Part shown: positions 19,078 to 28,637 of the stretch, piece by piece | How positions within the stretch are numbered: position 1 is the first letter of the stretch | How the letters are laid out: the number at the start of each line of letters is the position of its first letter | Assembly: GCA_023212725.1 (NCBI GenBank) | Contig: JALBYF010000071.1 | Span: 1-64,000, forward strand | From: Tranzscheliella williamsii | Taxonomy: Eukaryota; Basidiomycota; Ustilaginomycetes; Ustilaginales; Ustilaginaceae | DNA length: 64,000 nucleotides | Direction of reading: 5' to 3' | Notes under the pieces: generated by a model | What the model saw: the letters and a program-made list of their open reading frames with translations, nothing else | What the model was told of the DNA's origin: nothing | Databases searched by the model: none | Program-made: the position numbers and the translations under genes

Positions 19078-22000
19078 CTAGTCGGACATGGCGGCGTCGC
19101 TGTCGGAAAGGGGGTGGTCATGGGCGCCGTCCGAGACGGGATGCTCGGCGAGCTGCTCCTGGAAGGAGTCGCCGTTGGCGTGGTGGGGAGGGGAGTGGGG
19201 GTGGTCGAGGTCGGAGCCGAGGAGGGTGTCCATGGCCTGGAGGGTGTACTGGAGCATGCTGCTTTCGATGAGGGTGCGGTCTGCGCGCTGGTAGTGGCGC
19301 TCGGTGTAGGGGAGGAGGGCGTCGAGGAGGGAGGCGAGGTCGAGGTTCTGCTCGCGGGCGAGGCGCTTGTCGCGTGCCTGCTCCTTGTCCGATTTGGCGC
19401 GGGCGATGCCGAGTTCTTGCTCCTCGATGCGCTGCAGATGCGCCGACTTGGATGCCTTGGCGTGCTCGGCAAAGATGGCCAGCAGGTACGGCGCCGGGTA
19501 GAAGCGGACCAGCGCGTGCAGCGTCGTCTGCGCCACCATGGCCGTCCGCGACGACGTGTTCCAGTCGCGCACATAGCCAAACAGCTGCAGCAGCTGCGGC
19601 GCCGTCAGCGAGCCCAGCACCTCATCCACCGCCGCCAGTCCGCTGATCGACCCCGCATCCGCGTCCACATCCGCCTCCGCCTCCGCCTCGGCTTCCGCAT
19701 CATCGCCGGCCGCGAGCGCGCGGGCCAGCAAGCCGTTGTCCGCCCGCGCAGCTGCGTTTGGCCGGGGCTCGGGGCGGTTGAGCGCAACATGGGAAAGGAG
19801 CGCCAGCAGCCGGCGCGGCTGCGCCATGCCGAGCGCGAGCACAATGGCGTTGCGCCAGTCGCGCGTGGTGAGATAGTTGCCAAACTGCTGCTCCATGCGC
19901 ACCTCTTGCTCGCGCTCCTTGGCCTGCTCCGCCTGCTCCTCCTCGGACCGGTCCTGCCAGAGCGCAATGGTCGAGTCCGCCGCAGCACTGTACAGCCACC
20001 GCTCGTCGCGCGAGACGGCCAGCGACCAGACCTTCTCCTCGTGTGCATCCAGCGTCACCGCACACTCCTCCTCCTTGACGTTCCACAGCTTCACCAGCCC
20101 GTCGGCCGCACACGAGACGAGCTGCATCCCCATCGACAGAAACGAGAGTTTGAGCACCGAGTTGGTGTGTCCCTCAAACATCTTGACGCAGCTAAAGTCC
20201 TTTAGGCTCCACAGCCGGATCGACTTGTCCCCGGACGCGGTGGCGAGCGCCAGATCCACCGGACTGAATCGGCACGCCCAGACGCCGCGCTTGTGTCCCT
20301 TGAGCGTCGCCAGCGCCGTCAGCTTGGCGCTGGCGCCCGCGGCAGCGCCCTTGGCCGGCGGGGTGAAGGCGAGCGTGAAGAGCTTGCACGTGCGGTCCTG
20401 CGAGCCCGAGGCAATCATGGCGTTGTTCGGCGCGACGTCGAGGCAGTTGATGTCCTTCTCGTGCACACGCTGCGTGACCAGTGATTTGAGCGGCAGCGGC
20501 GCAGTGATGCCCGCCGACGAGGCGAGGAGCCGGTTGACGGGCGAAAGGTCCCACACCTTGATCGTCCGGTCCTGCGAGGCAGTGACCAGGAACGGCGCCC
20601 CGGCGGCACCGGGCGTCGACGGACGGCGTGCAAAGGCAACCGCCCCAACCGACTCGGCGTGCCCTTCGCAGACGCCCACGCAGACCCATTCGCCGTCGGC
20701 ATCGCTACTGCCCGCTCCGCTAATGCTAGCGCCCGTATCTGCGGCGGACGCGTCCGCATCGTCCGCCCACGCACCAGAGAGTCGAGATTGTGGCACCCAC
20801 GCCCAGATCCGCGCGCTACGGTCCTTGGCACCCGAGGCCAACAGACACATGTCGGGCGACCGGTCCAGGCACAGCACAATGTCCGTGTGCCCCGGCAGCA
20901 GCTCGGCGCTGGTCTCTTCCGAGTGGTTCAGCGTATAGATACGGAGCGCCCGGCTGTTGGTGGCCACGGCAAGGTGCGTCTCGTCCTGCTGGGCATGCGG
21001 CGTGGAAAGCAGCGAGATATCGACAATCTCGTCGTTGAATCCGATCAACTGCCGCACCTTGGTCAACGGCGACAAGGGGTCCAAGGAGCGGACAAGGATG
21101 TTCTGATCGGCGTGGACTGAGGCTATACATGCGGCGCCTACGGCAGGCCGTGTGAGATGAACGGCGGTGATGGCGCGCGTCTCCTCCTCCTGGTTGTCCA
21201 ATTCGTCGATGCTTCGCCCTGCCGTTAGTGCGCGTTTCTTGCGTTCCTGGCGAGCGCGTGCAGCGACGAGCTCGTTGTAGGATTTGGGCTCCTTGCCGAT
21301 GATGGTGCCGGACGAGACATCCCAGAGACGGATCTCGCCATCAGAGCCACCGGTCCAGAAGAAGGGCTGCGCGGCGTCGGCGTCTGTGCTGGCGCTGCTT
21401 GCGAACTGTGTGCCGGCTGGCAGGAAGCCCACGGTTTCGATGCCTTCGTTGGCCGACAGCGTGTCGGACTGCTTCCACGTACCCGACGATCCGGATCTTG
21501 AGAGAGCCAGCTTCCAGATCACCAGGGTGCGGTCTCTGGATCCGGAAACAAGGGTGCTACCATCGTCGGTGACGCTGATACCTCTGACGACCGAGTCGTG
21601 GCCTGCTAGGGTGGCGACGGGCTTGTGCAGCTCGGCCGGGTTGTTGAGGTCCCACACGCGCACCTTGCCATCTACGGAGCCTGTCAGCAGTTGGATGGTG
21701 CGGGCCGAGGTGGACTTGCCCTTGTTCTTCTTGACTGGCGTTGCCTGGGCCTGCGCGGGGGAAGCGGGCGGCATGTTCCAACAGAGGGCGGAAACGACGC
21801 CGGCATGTCCCTTGAAGGCGTGTGTGCAGAAACCGCCCTGCAGATCCCACACTTTGGCGACGCCATCGGATCCGGCTGTAGCCAAAAGCGTCGATGTCGG
21901 GTCGACGGCCATCAGATTCACCTGGCTGAGATGGCTCTTGGCGATGCTTCGAACCAGCTTCAAGTCGGAGATCGAGTAAATGCGCAGTGCGAGCGACCGC

Positions 22001-22344
22001 GACGCGATGATGAGATGCGAGGCGTCCGGCGTGACAGCCAAGGCTGTCACTTCCTCGGTATCGCCTTGGATACGCTGCAGCACGCTTCCGGTGGCTACTT
22101 GGACCACGGCGACCTCCTCGTTGAGCGTCGAAAAGAGGAGCGAGCCATCGGGCGTGAATGCCGTCGCGCCTCCGGTGTAGAAGGCATCTAGGGAGCGCTG
22201 CTTGGTGAAAGCGGTCTTGAGACGATGCTGAGACGAGCGCGGTTTAGAGGTGGACGGGGCAGATGTCGATGAGGTCGCCTGCTGTTGCTGAGTGGCAAGC
22301 ATCTGCTGCACCTGCTGTGGCGTGAGCACTTGTGCATCTGCCAT
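19078..22344 (-). CDS. UTP13: U3 snoRNP component Utp13 (WD40)
   Basis: A 1088-aa frame from the ATG at 22344 (MADAQVLTPQQVQQML); the frame upstream has only non-ATG codons. It carries about a dozen WD40 repeats in two propellers, with typical blade ends such as GSDGVAKVWDLQG, SVDGKVRVWDLN, SRDRTLVIWKL, ASQDRTIKVWDLS, ASGDKSIRLWSL and AADGLVKLWNVK. From about residue 820 the helical C-terminal Utp13 domain follows (FGNYLTTRDWRNAIVLALGM...). Utp13 belongs to the UTP-B subcomplex of the small-subunit processome, which processes 18S pre-rRNA in the nucleolus. Closest human relative is TBL3. The C-terminus is acidic. A 26-bp tandem repeat lies directly upstream of the start codon. Confidence 0.9.
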   Translation of the reverse strand: MADAQVLTPQQVQQMLATQQQQATSSTSAPSTSKPRSSQHRLKTAFTKQRSLDAFYTGGATAFTPDGSLLFSTLNEEVAVVQVATGSVLQRIQGDTEEVTALAVTPDASHLIIASRSLALRIYSISDLKLVRSIAKSHLSQVNLMAVDPTSTLLATAGSDGVAKVWDLQGGFCTHAFKGHAGVVSALCWNMPPASPAQAQATPVKKNKGKSTSARTIQLLTGSVDGKVRVWDLNNPAELHKPVATLAGHDSVVRGISVTDDGSTLVSGSRDRTLVIWKLALSRSGSSGTWKQSDTLSANEGIETVGFLPAGTQFASSASTDADAAQPFFWTGGSDGEIRLWDVSSGTIIGKEPKSYNELVAARARQERKKRALTAGRSIDELDNQEEETRAITAVHLTRPAVGAACIASVHADQNILVRSLDPLSPLTKVRQLIGFNDEIVDISLLSTPHAQQDETHLAVATNSRALRIYTLNHSEETSAELLPGHTDIVLCLDRSPDMCLLASGAKDRSARIWAWVPQSRLSGAWADDADASAADTGASISGAGSSDADGEWVCVGVCEGHAESVGAVAFARRPSTPGAAGAPFLVTASQDRTIKVWDLSPVNRLLASSAGITAPLPLKSLVTQRVHEKDINCLDVAPNNAMIASGSQDRTCKLFTLAFTPPAKGAAAGASAKLTALATLKGHKRGVWACRFSPVDLALATASGDKSIRLWSLKDFSCVKMFEGHTNSVLKLSFLSMGMQLVSCAADGLVKLWNVKEEECAVTLDAHEEKVWSLAVSRDERWLYSAAADSTIALWQDRSEEEQAEQAKEREQEVRMEQQFGNYLTTRDWRNAIVLALGMAQPRRLLALLSHVALNRPEPRPNAAARADNGLLARALAAGDDAEAEAEAEADVDADAGSISGLAAVDEVLGSLTAPQLLQLFGYVRDWNTSSRTAMVAQTTLHALVRFYPAPYLLAIFAEHAKASKSAHLQRIEEQELGIARAKSDKEQARDKRLAREQNLDLASLLDALLPYTERHYQRADRTLIESSMLQYTLQAMDTLLGSDLDHPHSPPHHANGDSFQEQLAEHPVSDGAHDHPLSDSDAAMSD

Positions 22345-22920
22345 TGTGGCGGGTGTCAGACGACAAGCAAAGGGGCGGCTGTCAGACGACAAGCAAAGGG
22401 GCGGCTGTCAGACGACAAGCAGAGGTGCTGGTGATGATGGTGTGTTGCCACGAATAGGCTAGCGACAAGTAGCCTTCTGAAGGCCGAACCGTTCTTCCGC
22501 AAAATCATCCTAATTTTCGCTCAAAGCGCTCCCAAAAAAGAGAAAAATCGCCCTTTCTCAAATTCCGATTTCCGGCCATATTCCAGCTCACAACGCGGAG
22601 GCAATGAATATCAACAATAACGCCAGCCGCCATGATGATGATGGTTACCCCGTCTAGCGGATGCTCGTTACGGCTTCGCTGTTGGTCCGCTTCGATCCCG
22701 ATCCTGATCCTGATTCTGTTCCCCTCTCTCACACCCAAAACAATAATGGCAGACGTACACAAGTCGCGGGCAAGTTCAGATCGCGGATGGCATGAGATGG
22801 CAAAAATACATATGGTAATCGATCCAGACGATAGGCGTCAAGGGTTTGAACAGGCCATGTTGCGAAAGAGGGGCCGCTGATGCTCGGCTTGGGCTGCCTC
22901 TCGGACAAGGAGGGACTGGC
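22345..22920. other. Intergenic between UTP13 and SUI3
   Basis: Besides the 26-bp repeat, the stretch holds a low-complexity GATCCTGATCCTGATT-like run near 22695-22715 and no convincing gene. It must contain the UTP13 promoter and the 3' end of SUI3, both on the minus strand. Confidence 0.4.
22355..22422. repeat. 26-bp tandem repeat in UTP13 leader
   Basis: Two perfect copies of a 26-bp unit (22355-22380 and 22381-22406, beginning GTCAGACGACAAGCA) are followed by a partial third copy that shares the first 15 bases. The array ends 10 bp upstream of the UTP13 start codon and therefore probably lies in its 5' leader or core promoter. Confidence 0.88.
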
Positions 22921-24118
22921 TTAGGCGGCGGCGGCAGCTCTCGCCTTGGAACGCTTTCCTGTCTGTGCCTGGAAACCGCTCTTGATGGCGCTTACGGATC
23001 GTTGCGAGCCGCACTTTTTGCAAGTGACGAAGAAGATACGGTTCTCCTTGGTCAGATCCGTCTCGGGCCGCTTGCAAGTCTTGCAGATGACGTATTCGGT
23101 AATGTAGCGACGCAGAACGTTCTCGATCTGCTTTGGCTGGAAACGACCTCGGATGACTAGCCTTTGGGCACCGTCAACCGAGCCAATGGTACCCAACTCG
23201 GCGAAGAGGAACTGGATAACGTGTTCCGGCTGTCGGTGCATACGTTTGCAGATGTCGACAACGTTGGCAAACACGGTCTTTTTGGAACCGTCTCGGGCCA
23301 CCTGGGGAGGAACCATGGTGAACTTGGTCTTTTCTCCGGACAGCGCCGGATTCTGGGCACGCAGCGTTTTGAACACTCTGCCAAGCAGCTGTAAAGCGTT
23401 TCAAAGAGAAGCAAAGGCAAAGTCAGCTTTACTTTTTCCTGGGCCAAGTGGGCGTGGCGGCGGAAGCAAGGCGCGAATACGTACCTCCTGATAGGAATAG
23501 TCCCTGTCCGTGCCTTGCCAAGTCTCGACCTGGTCGTCCTGGTTGGCATCGGCGACTTGGGCGGTAGGTTCAACGAAAGGGTTGTCGCCGAGCTCCTCTT
23601 CGTCCACCTCGGCATAGGGCGCAGCCTGGCCGTCTTGGCCCTCTTCGTCCTGCTCGTCAGCTCCCCCAATCTCTTTCTCGAATGTCTCGAGATCCAGCGC
23701 TACCTTTTTGCTCGACTTTTTCTTCTTCTTTAATTCTCCGAACTACGGGACAAGAGCAAGATCACAAGTGTCAGCACAAGTGTTAGTAAAATGTGTTCGT
23801 GGGGAACAAGCTGGCGTTCGGTCTACCTACATTAGGCTCGTCGTTGTCGCCAGCCGCTGCATCGTCTGCGTCCGCATCCTTGGCCTCGGTGTCGTCATCG
23901 GCGTCGAGATCGAGGTCCAACTTCTTCTTGTCCTTCTTCTTCTTCTTCATGCCACCAAAGAGATCGGCCGTGTCTTCAGAGGCGGCCTGAGTGTCGACCT
24001 GCTCTGAGGATGGTGCTGCCGTCTCGTCGCCTTCCAGTTCGTCGAGGTTGAGCGTCTTCTTCACCTTCTTCTTCTTCAAAGAAGGATCGAAGAGAGTATC
24101 GGCAGTAGAGTCGGCCAT
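22921..24118 (-). CDS. SUI3: Translation initiation factor eIF2 subunit beta
   Basis: Three exons on the minus strand: 24118-23831, 23742-23485 and 23388-22921, with phase-0 introns of 88 and 96 nt (GTAGGT...TAG and GTACGT...CAG). The spliced protein is 337 aa. eIF2-beta is part of the eIF2 GTPase complex that brings Met-tRNAi to the 40S subunit in the cytosol. Three lysine blocks are visible: residues 15-21 (KKKKVKK), 58-66 (KKKKKDKKK) and about 101-109 (KKKKKSSKK); the third starts just after intron 1, which supports the model. These K-boxes bind eIF5 and eIF2B-epsilon. The C-terminal core has [29 protein letters not shown] and the C4 zinc ribbon CKTC...CKKC. It is divergent from ATP3. Confidence 0.92.
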
Positions 24119-24646
24119 GGTCGCGCTGATCAATGGATCGGAGGCGGAAGCAGACAGGTCGGTATGGCGCAGCAAAAGCAGAAGCGCGGATGTCGACGGG
24201 GAAAGCAAGACGGTAAGCCGGACGGTGGAGAACGGCAAAGTGATGGACGAAGGTACGATGGCGTCGACGGGCGAGATTGAGGCTTGCTGAGCAGTTTCCA
24301 TTTTCCACAGTTCCACCACTCACCAACTCAGCTGTGAATGAATCTATCGCACGAAAAGAACACACGCCGCGTGATCGATTTCAATACCGTTCCGAAGGCG
24401 GCTACGCGGAATTGCTATTCAATGAGGAGCTGGGCGGAACCGAAAGGAGAAAGCGAACGGAAGAAATCGACTCTTTCGCCCAGCGTTACTACAAGCTGAA
24501 CTGGTCCGAGAACGAGCTGATGGCAGGATTCTATTTATCGTCGTCGTCGCAGTTAGCATCTAGCCACTCGAGCCCTCACCACCCATCATCCGCCTATCCA
24601 CATCCTCGCACCACACATCCTCCTTCGCCCCACATCCTCCTTCACC
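24119..24646. promoter_or_regulatory. Divergent promoter region SUI3 / ATP3
   Basis: A 528-bp region between the start codons of eIF2-beta (minus) and ATP synthase gamma (plus). The 100 bp before ATP3 are CT-rich on the plus strand, ending TCCTTCACC-ATG. No other gene is supported. Confidence 0.5.
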
Positions 24647-24853
24647 ATGGCGATGCTTCCTCGTGCCGCCCGTCCCGCCCTCGCGGCACTCAACTCGGCC
24701 GCCCCCGCCGCCGTCGCTGCCCGAGCCGGCTTCCACTCCTCCTCCGTCCAGGCCGCCACTCTTCGTGAGACCGAACAGCGCATCAAGTCGGTCAAGAACA
24801 TTGAGAAAATCACCAAGGTCAGTCAACCAGTCAGCCAGTCAGCCAGCCAGCCA

Positions 24854-24893
<40 letters not shown>

Positions 24894-26124
24894 ACCAATC
24901 AGTCAGGCAGCCAGCTCCACCGACGCTTTTTTGCCTTGGTGCTTTGCCTCGAAGCTTTGGCTCCTTGTCTGGGTCGTGTTCAAGCGAGGCATTCTCGAGC
25001 AGTGGCGTTCTGACATGGATTCTTTCTCGGTTTGCTTGCCTCTTGACAGTCCATGAAGATGATTGCCTCTACCAAGCTCAACAAGGCTCAGCGAGCCATG
25101 GCCGCCGCCAAGGCGTACGGTGCCGCTAACAATGGTGAGTAGCTGGGCTGTGCAGTGGGTCTCGGCATGTGGAACGGTATGTTGACGGCGTTGTGGCATG
25201 GCGCATTGTCTGCCGGTGCGCACAGAAATCTTCTCCAACTCGGAGGCAGTGGCTCCCGAGGGCGGTCGACAGCTGTTTGTCGTTGTCTCTTCCGACAAGG
25301 GTCTCTGCGGTGGTATCCACTCGTCTGTCACCAAGCGAACCAAGCTGGAGTTTAACAAGCTCGGTGGTGCTGCTGCCGACCCTACCACCTCGGATGGCCC
25401 TGCGGTTGTCGTCTTGGGCGAAAAATCCAAGGCGCAGCTCAGCCGTTCGTTGGGCACCAACATCGCCCTCTCGTTCAGCCAGGTGGGCAAGGACGTCCCC
25501 ACGTTTGCCGACGCCAGCGCCATCGCCGACCAGATCATCAAGAGCGGCATCCAGTTCGACAAGGTCAACCTGATCTACAACAAGTACGTCTCGGCCATCT
25601 CGTTCGAGTCGGACATTATCGAAGTCTTTAGCGAGGATGCCCTCCGAAATGCTCGTAAGTACTCTCGGCCGTCATGGCGCGTTTGCCTGTGCTTGACTCG
25701 CCTGAGGTATTGACGCTGGACGCCTTGTCTTGCCCAACCACGCCTCCGTTGAAATTGCAGCTTCGTTCAAGCTGTACGAGCAGGAGGATGACGTTACCCG
25801 GGACCTTGCCCAGTTCTCGTTCGCCAACGCTGTCTTTGCCGCCCTCGTCGAGGGACACGCTTCCGAGATCAACTCCAAGCGCAACGCCATGGACGTGAGT
25901 ACCTGCCATCACCGTGTTCGATTGGCCATCTCGGCGTTTGGGTTGGCCCGTTGTTGCCGCTTACTGATCTGTCCGTCGTTTTCGCTCGGCTTTGAACGTG
26001 TTAGAACGCCTCGAAGAACGCTGGCGACATGATCTCGTCGCTCAACATGCTGTACAACCGAGGACGACAGGCCGCCATTACCAACGACCTGGTCGACATC
26101 ATCACCGGTGCCTCGGCTCTCTAG
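24647..26124 (+). CDS. ATP3: ATP synthase F1 subunit gamma, mitochondrial
   Basis: Five exons: 24647-24817, 25050-25134, 25226-25654, 25761-25894 and 26005-26124. All introns have GT-AG ends (donors GTCAGT, GTGAGT, GTAAGT, GTGAGT). The spliced protein is 312 aa. The gamma subunit is the rotating central stalk of F1-ATPase in the mitochondrial matrix. The first 33 residues are an Ala/Arg-rich presequence without acidic residues, ending ARAGFHSSS. The N-terminal helix TLRETEQRIKSVKNIEKITK, the core SSDKGLCGGIHSSV and the C-terminal helix ending NDLVDIITGASAL are all family hallmarks. Intron 1 (232 nt) is much longer than the others because of a CAGC-type repeat. Confidence 0.93.
24818..24913 (+). 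repeat. CAGC/CAGT microsatellite in ATP3 intron 1
   Basis: The first 95 bases of ATP3 intron 1 are an imperfect tandem array of CAGT and CAGC tetramers beginning right at the 5' splice site. It accounts for much of the extra length of this intron. Confidence 0.85.
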
Positions 26125-26253
26125 GCCGCTCGCACCTCGCACCTCGCGGCGCCAGGCTCGATGCTCGATGGGATGTTGTCGCTAGTCCCGTGCGCATAGA
26201 TGAATGCCATTCCACGTACCTGCTGTGCGTCGACGAGTGTGTGGCGGCGGAGT

Positions 26254-26325
26254 GTGTGTGCAGCGGTGTGTGCAGCGGTGTGTGCAGCGGTGTGTGCAGC
26301 GGTGTGTGCAGCGGTGTGTGCAGCG
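26254..26325 (+). repeat. Six copies of a 12-bp tandem repeat
   Basis: The unit GTGTGTGCAGCG is repeated six times without change, starting 130 bp after the ATP3 stop codon. It lies in the probable 3' UTR or terminator of ATP3 and upstream of a tRNA gene. No coding role is supported, although frames through it are open. Confidence 0.92.
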
Positions 26326-26416
26326 GTTCGCAAGGTAGAGGGTGCGTCGGTTCGAGGCTTGGTGAGAGATGGCTCGAGGGCTACGTACGCAGCAGACGAG
26401 GAGGCCTGCATTCAAC

Positions 26417-26519
26417 GCCTCGTTAGCGTAGTTGGATTATCGCATCCGTCTAATAAACGGTGCCTCAGGCATACTGAGATTACAACGGAAGGTCACTGGT
26501 TCGAGCCCAGTACGAGGCA
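26417..26519 (+). tRNA. tRNA-Ile (anticodon AAU) with 28-nt intron
   Basis: A complete cloverleaf can be folded by eye. The acceptor arms GCCTCGT and ACGAGGC pair over seven bases; the D arm is GCG...CGC; the T arm is ACTGG-TTCGAGC-CCAGT. The anticodon stem TCCGT pairs with ACGGA only if an intron at 26456-26483 is removed at the canonical 37/38 position, leaving the loop CTAATAA with anticodon AAU, as in other fungal tRNA-Ile. Exons are 26417-26455 and 26484-26519, 75 nt with the discriminator A. The B box reads GGTTCGAGCCC. A run of five T follows. Confidence 0.8.
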
Positions 26520-26537
26520 AACCCCCTTCACTGGGAT

Positions 26538-26542
26538 CTTTT
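26538..26542 (+). terminator. RNA polymerase III terminator
   Basis: A run of five T lies 19 bases after the tRNA-Ile 3' end, as expected for Pol III termination. Confidence 0.6.
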
Positions 26543-27095
26543 TGCCGCCCAGCTCAGCACAAATTGACCTTTGCCTTTTTGCCTTTGCCATTGGCCTGAT
26601 GCCCATACTACAGCATCTCCTTCCGGGTTCAGGGACTACATCGACAATACGATGCTCGGAGGCAATCACGCTTCTTGGTGGCGTAGAAATACGTGGCCCG
26701 TTGGGATGTCAGTGTGGGGCGAGCGGAGGACAGCTGGGCGTGCGGCGTGCGGCGTGCTGCGTGGTGACGTCGGGGGTTGAGTTGTGATGAACGAATGCAG
26801 CGTTTCTTTGTCAGCGGCCAGTGGCCTGACGTTGCTGACTCCACAAGAGGAGACGTATGACAGCCGAGGCCAGGCTACAGCACCCCGTCTTCTTGCTTGT
26901 CGTCCGGCTGCGGGTCACACGACAGCCGTGGGGCTACGCTGCGCTGCATCTGGCGCCGTTGCCGAGATGGGTACGGTGGCCGGATGTCGCAGCGTTGCGC
27001 CGGGGCGAAGATGCGCCGATTGGCAACGCATATACCCAGCGCTGTCGGCGGCAGTGGCCTTCCGTTCACGCCTCCATCACGCTACCACACAGATT
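26543..27095. other. Intergenic, no gene seen
   Basis: This 0.55-kb stretch between the tRNA gene and the GFA-type gene holds no convincing coding frame. It presumably contains the promoter of the latter. Confidence 0.45.
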
Positions 27096-28434
27096 ATGCC
27101 AGCAACGTCGCTCCTCCGAACGACCCTAGCTAGCCGCCTTGCACCGTCTCGACTGTCCAGTGTCTCCGTGTCGACCTGTGCGCCTGCCGCCCGCGCCCGT
27201 GTCTCTATCTGCTTGCCGCCGCGCGCGTTGTCGACGTCGCCCACCGCATTCCACCCCCCTCCGCGCCACCGCCACGCCAGCACCACCTCGAACAGCAAGA
27301 TGACTGACGGCAGCACGCAAGAAAGCAACCAGGGTCACGAGATCAAGGAGCCCCCGTACAGTAAGTCCTCCTCGTCAGTGCTGGGTGGCCCGCGCGAACG
27401 TCCGGTCTGACAGCCTCGCCTTGGATGCAACAGCCGGCTGGGACGCTCCCATCCCTGCCAAAGAGGGCGGCCGCGAAGAGGGCTATCTGCACAAGGTAAG
27501 GGCTGAGCCAGCCGAGGAGCCGCCGCGCCACGTTGCTCATCCTGTCTTTGCTTGGCGTGGCTGCACAGCCGCCGTACTGCTGGGAGAGCAAAGAGTTCGA
27601 GGTCAAGTACACGGCCAAGTGCTGGTGTGGAAAGCGTAAGTTGCCCCCATTCCTGTTGTGCGCATCTCGGAAGGATTGCTGACGCCGACGGTGGTGGTGA
27701 TGGCGATGGCGACGGCGCGCGCAGTCGAGTTTGAGTACCATGGCGACCCGATTGATGCCAAGCACTGCCACTGCAAGCAGTGCCAGCGGCTGCACGGCGC
27801 GCCGTTCCAGTGGGCGGCGCTCTTCCACAAGACGTCGGTCCGGCTGGCCAAGCACTGCGACCCGATCTTCCTCGACTTTTTCTCGACCCAGGAGGGCCAC
27901 AGCGAGCACGCGGTCCCCTGCAAGATCAGCTGCCGCAACTGCCGCAGCCCGATGGCGTACGTCTCTCCTTTTGCCGCCCCTGCCGACCATATTGTACTGA
28001 CCCGCTCGCCCCGCCCGCGCGTGTTCCCCGCAGCGACGAAGGAAGGAGCATGATCATGGCGTGAGTTGCCCCCCCCCCCCCGCCTTGCGCCACTGTCCCT
28101 TGTGTGTGCCCGTGCTGACCCGCCCCGACCCATCCGGTTCGACAGCTACCCGTCGTCGTTCCTCTTCAAGGACGGCCGGGTGCCGCCGATCTTTGCGCCG
28201 AGCGCACACATCTTCTACGGCGAGCGCGTGATGGACGTCGACGACGACATTCCCAAGGTAAGTGCCTCTGTGCAGCGAGGGCCGAGCCGGCACGTTTGCT
28301 GACCCTTGCCCCCGCGCCAATGACGACAGTGGGAAGGCCACAAGAACAGTTCCAAGCAGCTCCCGCACGCTCCCGGCGGCGACAAGACGATCGGCAAGGG
28401 CAAGCGCTACAAGGCCGAGGGCTCCAGCGACTGA
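27096..28434 (+). CDS. GFA/CENP-V family zinc protein
   Basis: Seven exons: 27096-27360, 27434-27495, 27569-27635, 27725-27956, 28034-28060, 28146-28257 and 28330-28434, all with GT-AG introns of about 70-90 nt. The protein is 289 aa. It has the fold of the glutathione-dependent formaldehyde-activating (GFA) family, with zinc ligands in CWCGK (about 127-131), CHCKQCQ (about 146-152) and CKISCRNC further on. Members are often annotated as S-(hydroxymethyl)glutathione synthase, but the activity of most is unproven. The first 68 residues are Arg/Ser/Pro-rich and have no acidic residue, like a mitochondrial presequence. A second in-frame ATG at 27300 would give a 221-aa cytosolic form. The splice model is by eye, and the 27-nt exon 5 is the least certain part. 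Confidence 0.78.
28069..28081 (+). repeat. C13 homopolymer in intron 5 of the GFA-type gene
   Basis: Thirteen consecutive C residues lie shortly after the donor site of intron 5. Such runs often vary in length between strains or through sequencing error. Confidence 0.9.
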
Positions 28435-28637
28435 CTCCCCCGCCGCGCGCGCATCTAGTCCCCCACACCCCCTGCGCGCCGCGGCCCGTGTATCCTACCG
28501 TTGCAGAAACAATCCGCGCCCATGTACGACTCATTGGTGGCTGCACAGGCATGGCACGCGTGGGCGATCGACGTCGGGTGGATGCGAGGTGGGAGCGGGA
28601 TACATGCAGCCGGCGGGGTGGGCGGGAGGGGCTGCGA

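Noticed and set aside
22630..22720. Possible box C/D snoRNA (ATGATGA followed by CTGA)
   Set aside because: The words arise from ATG and GATCCT low-complexity repeats; no terminal stem or guide region was seen.
28069..28081. C13 run as a frameshift in the GFA-type gene
   Set aside because: It lies within an intron with good splice sites, so it does not break the coding sequence.
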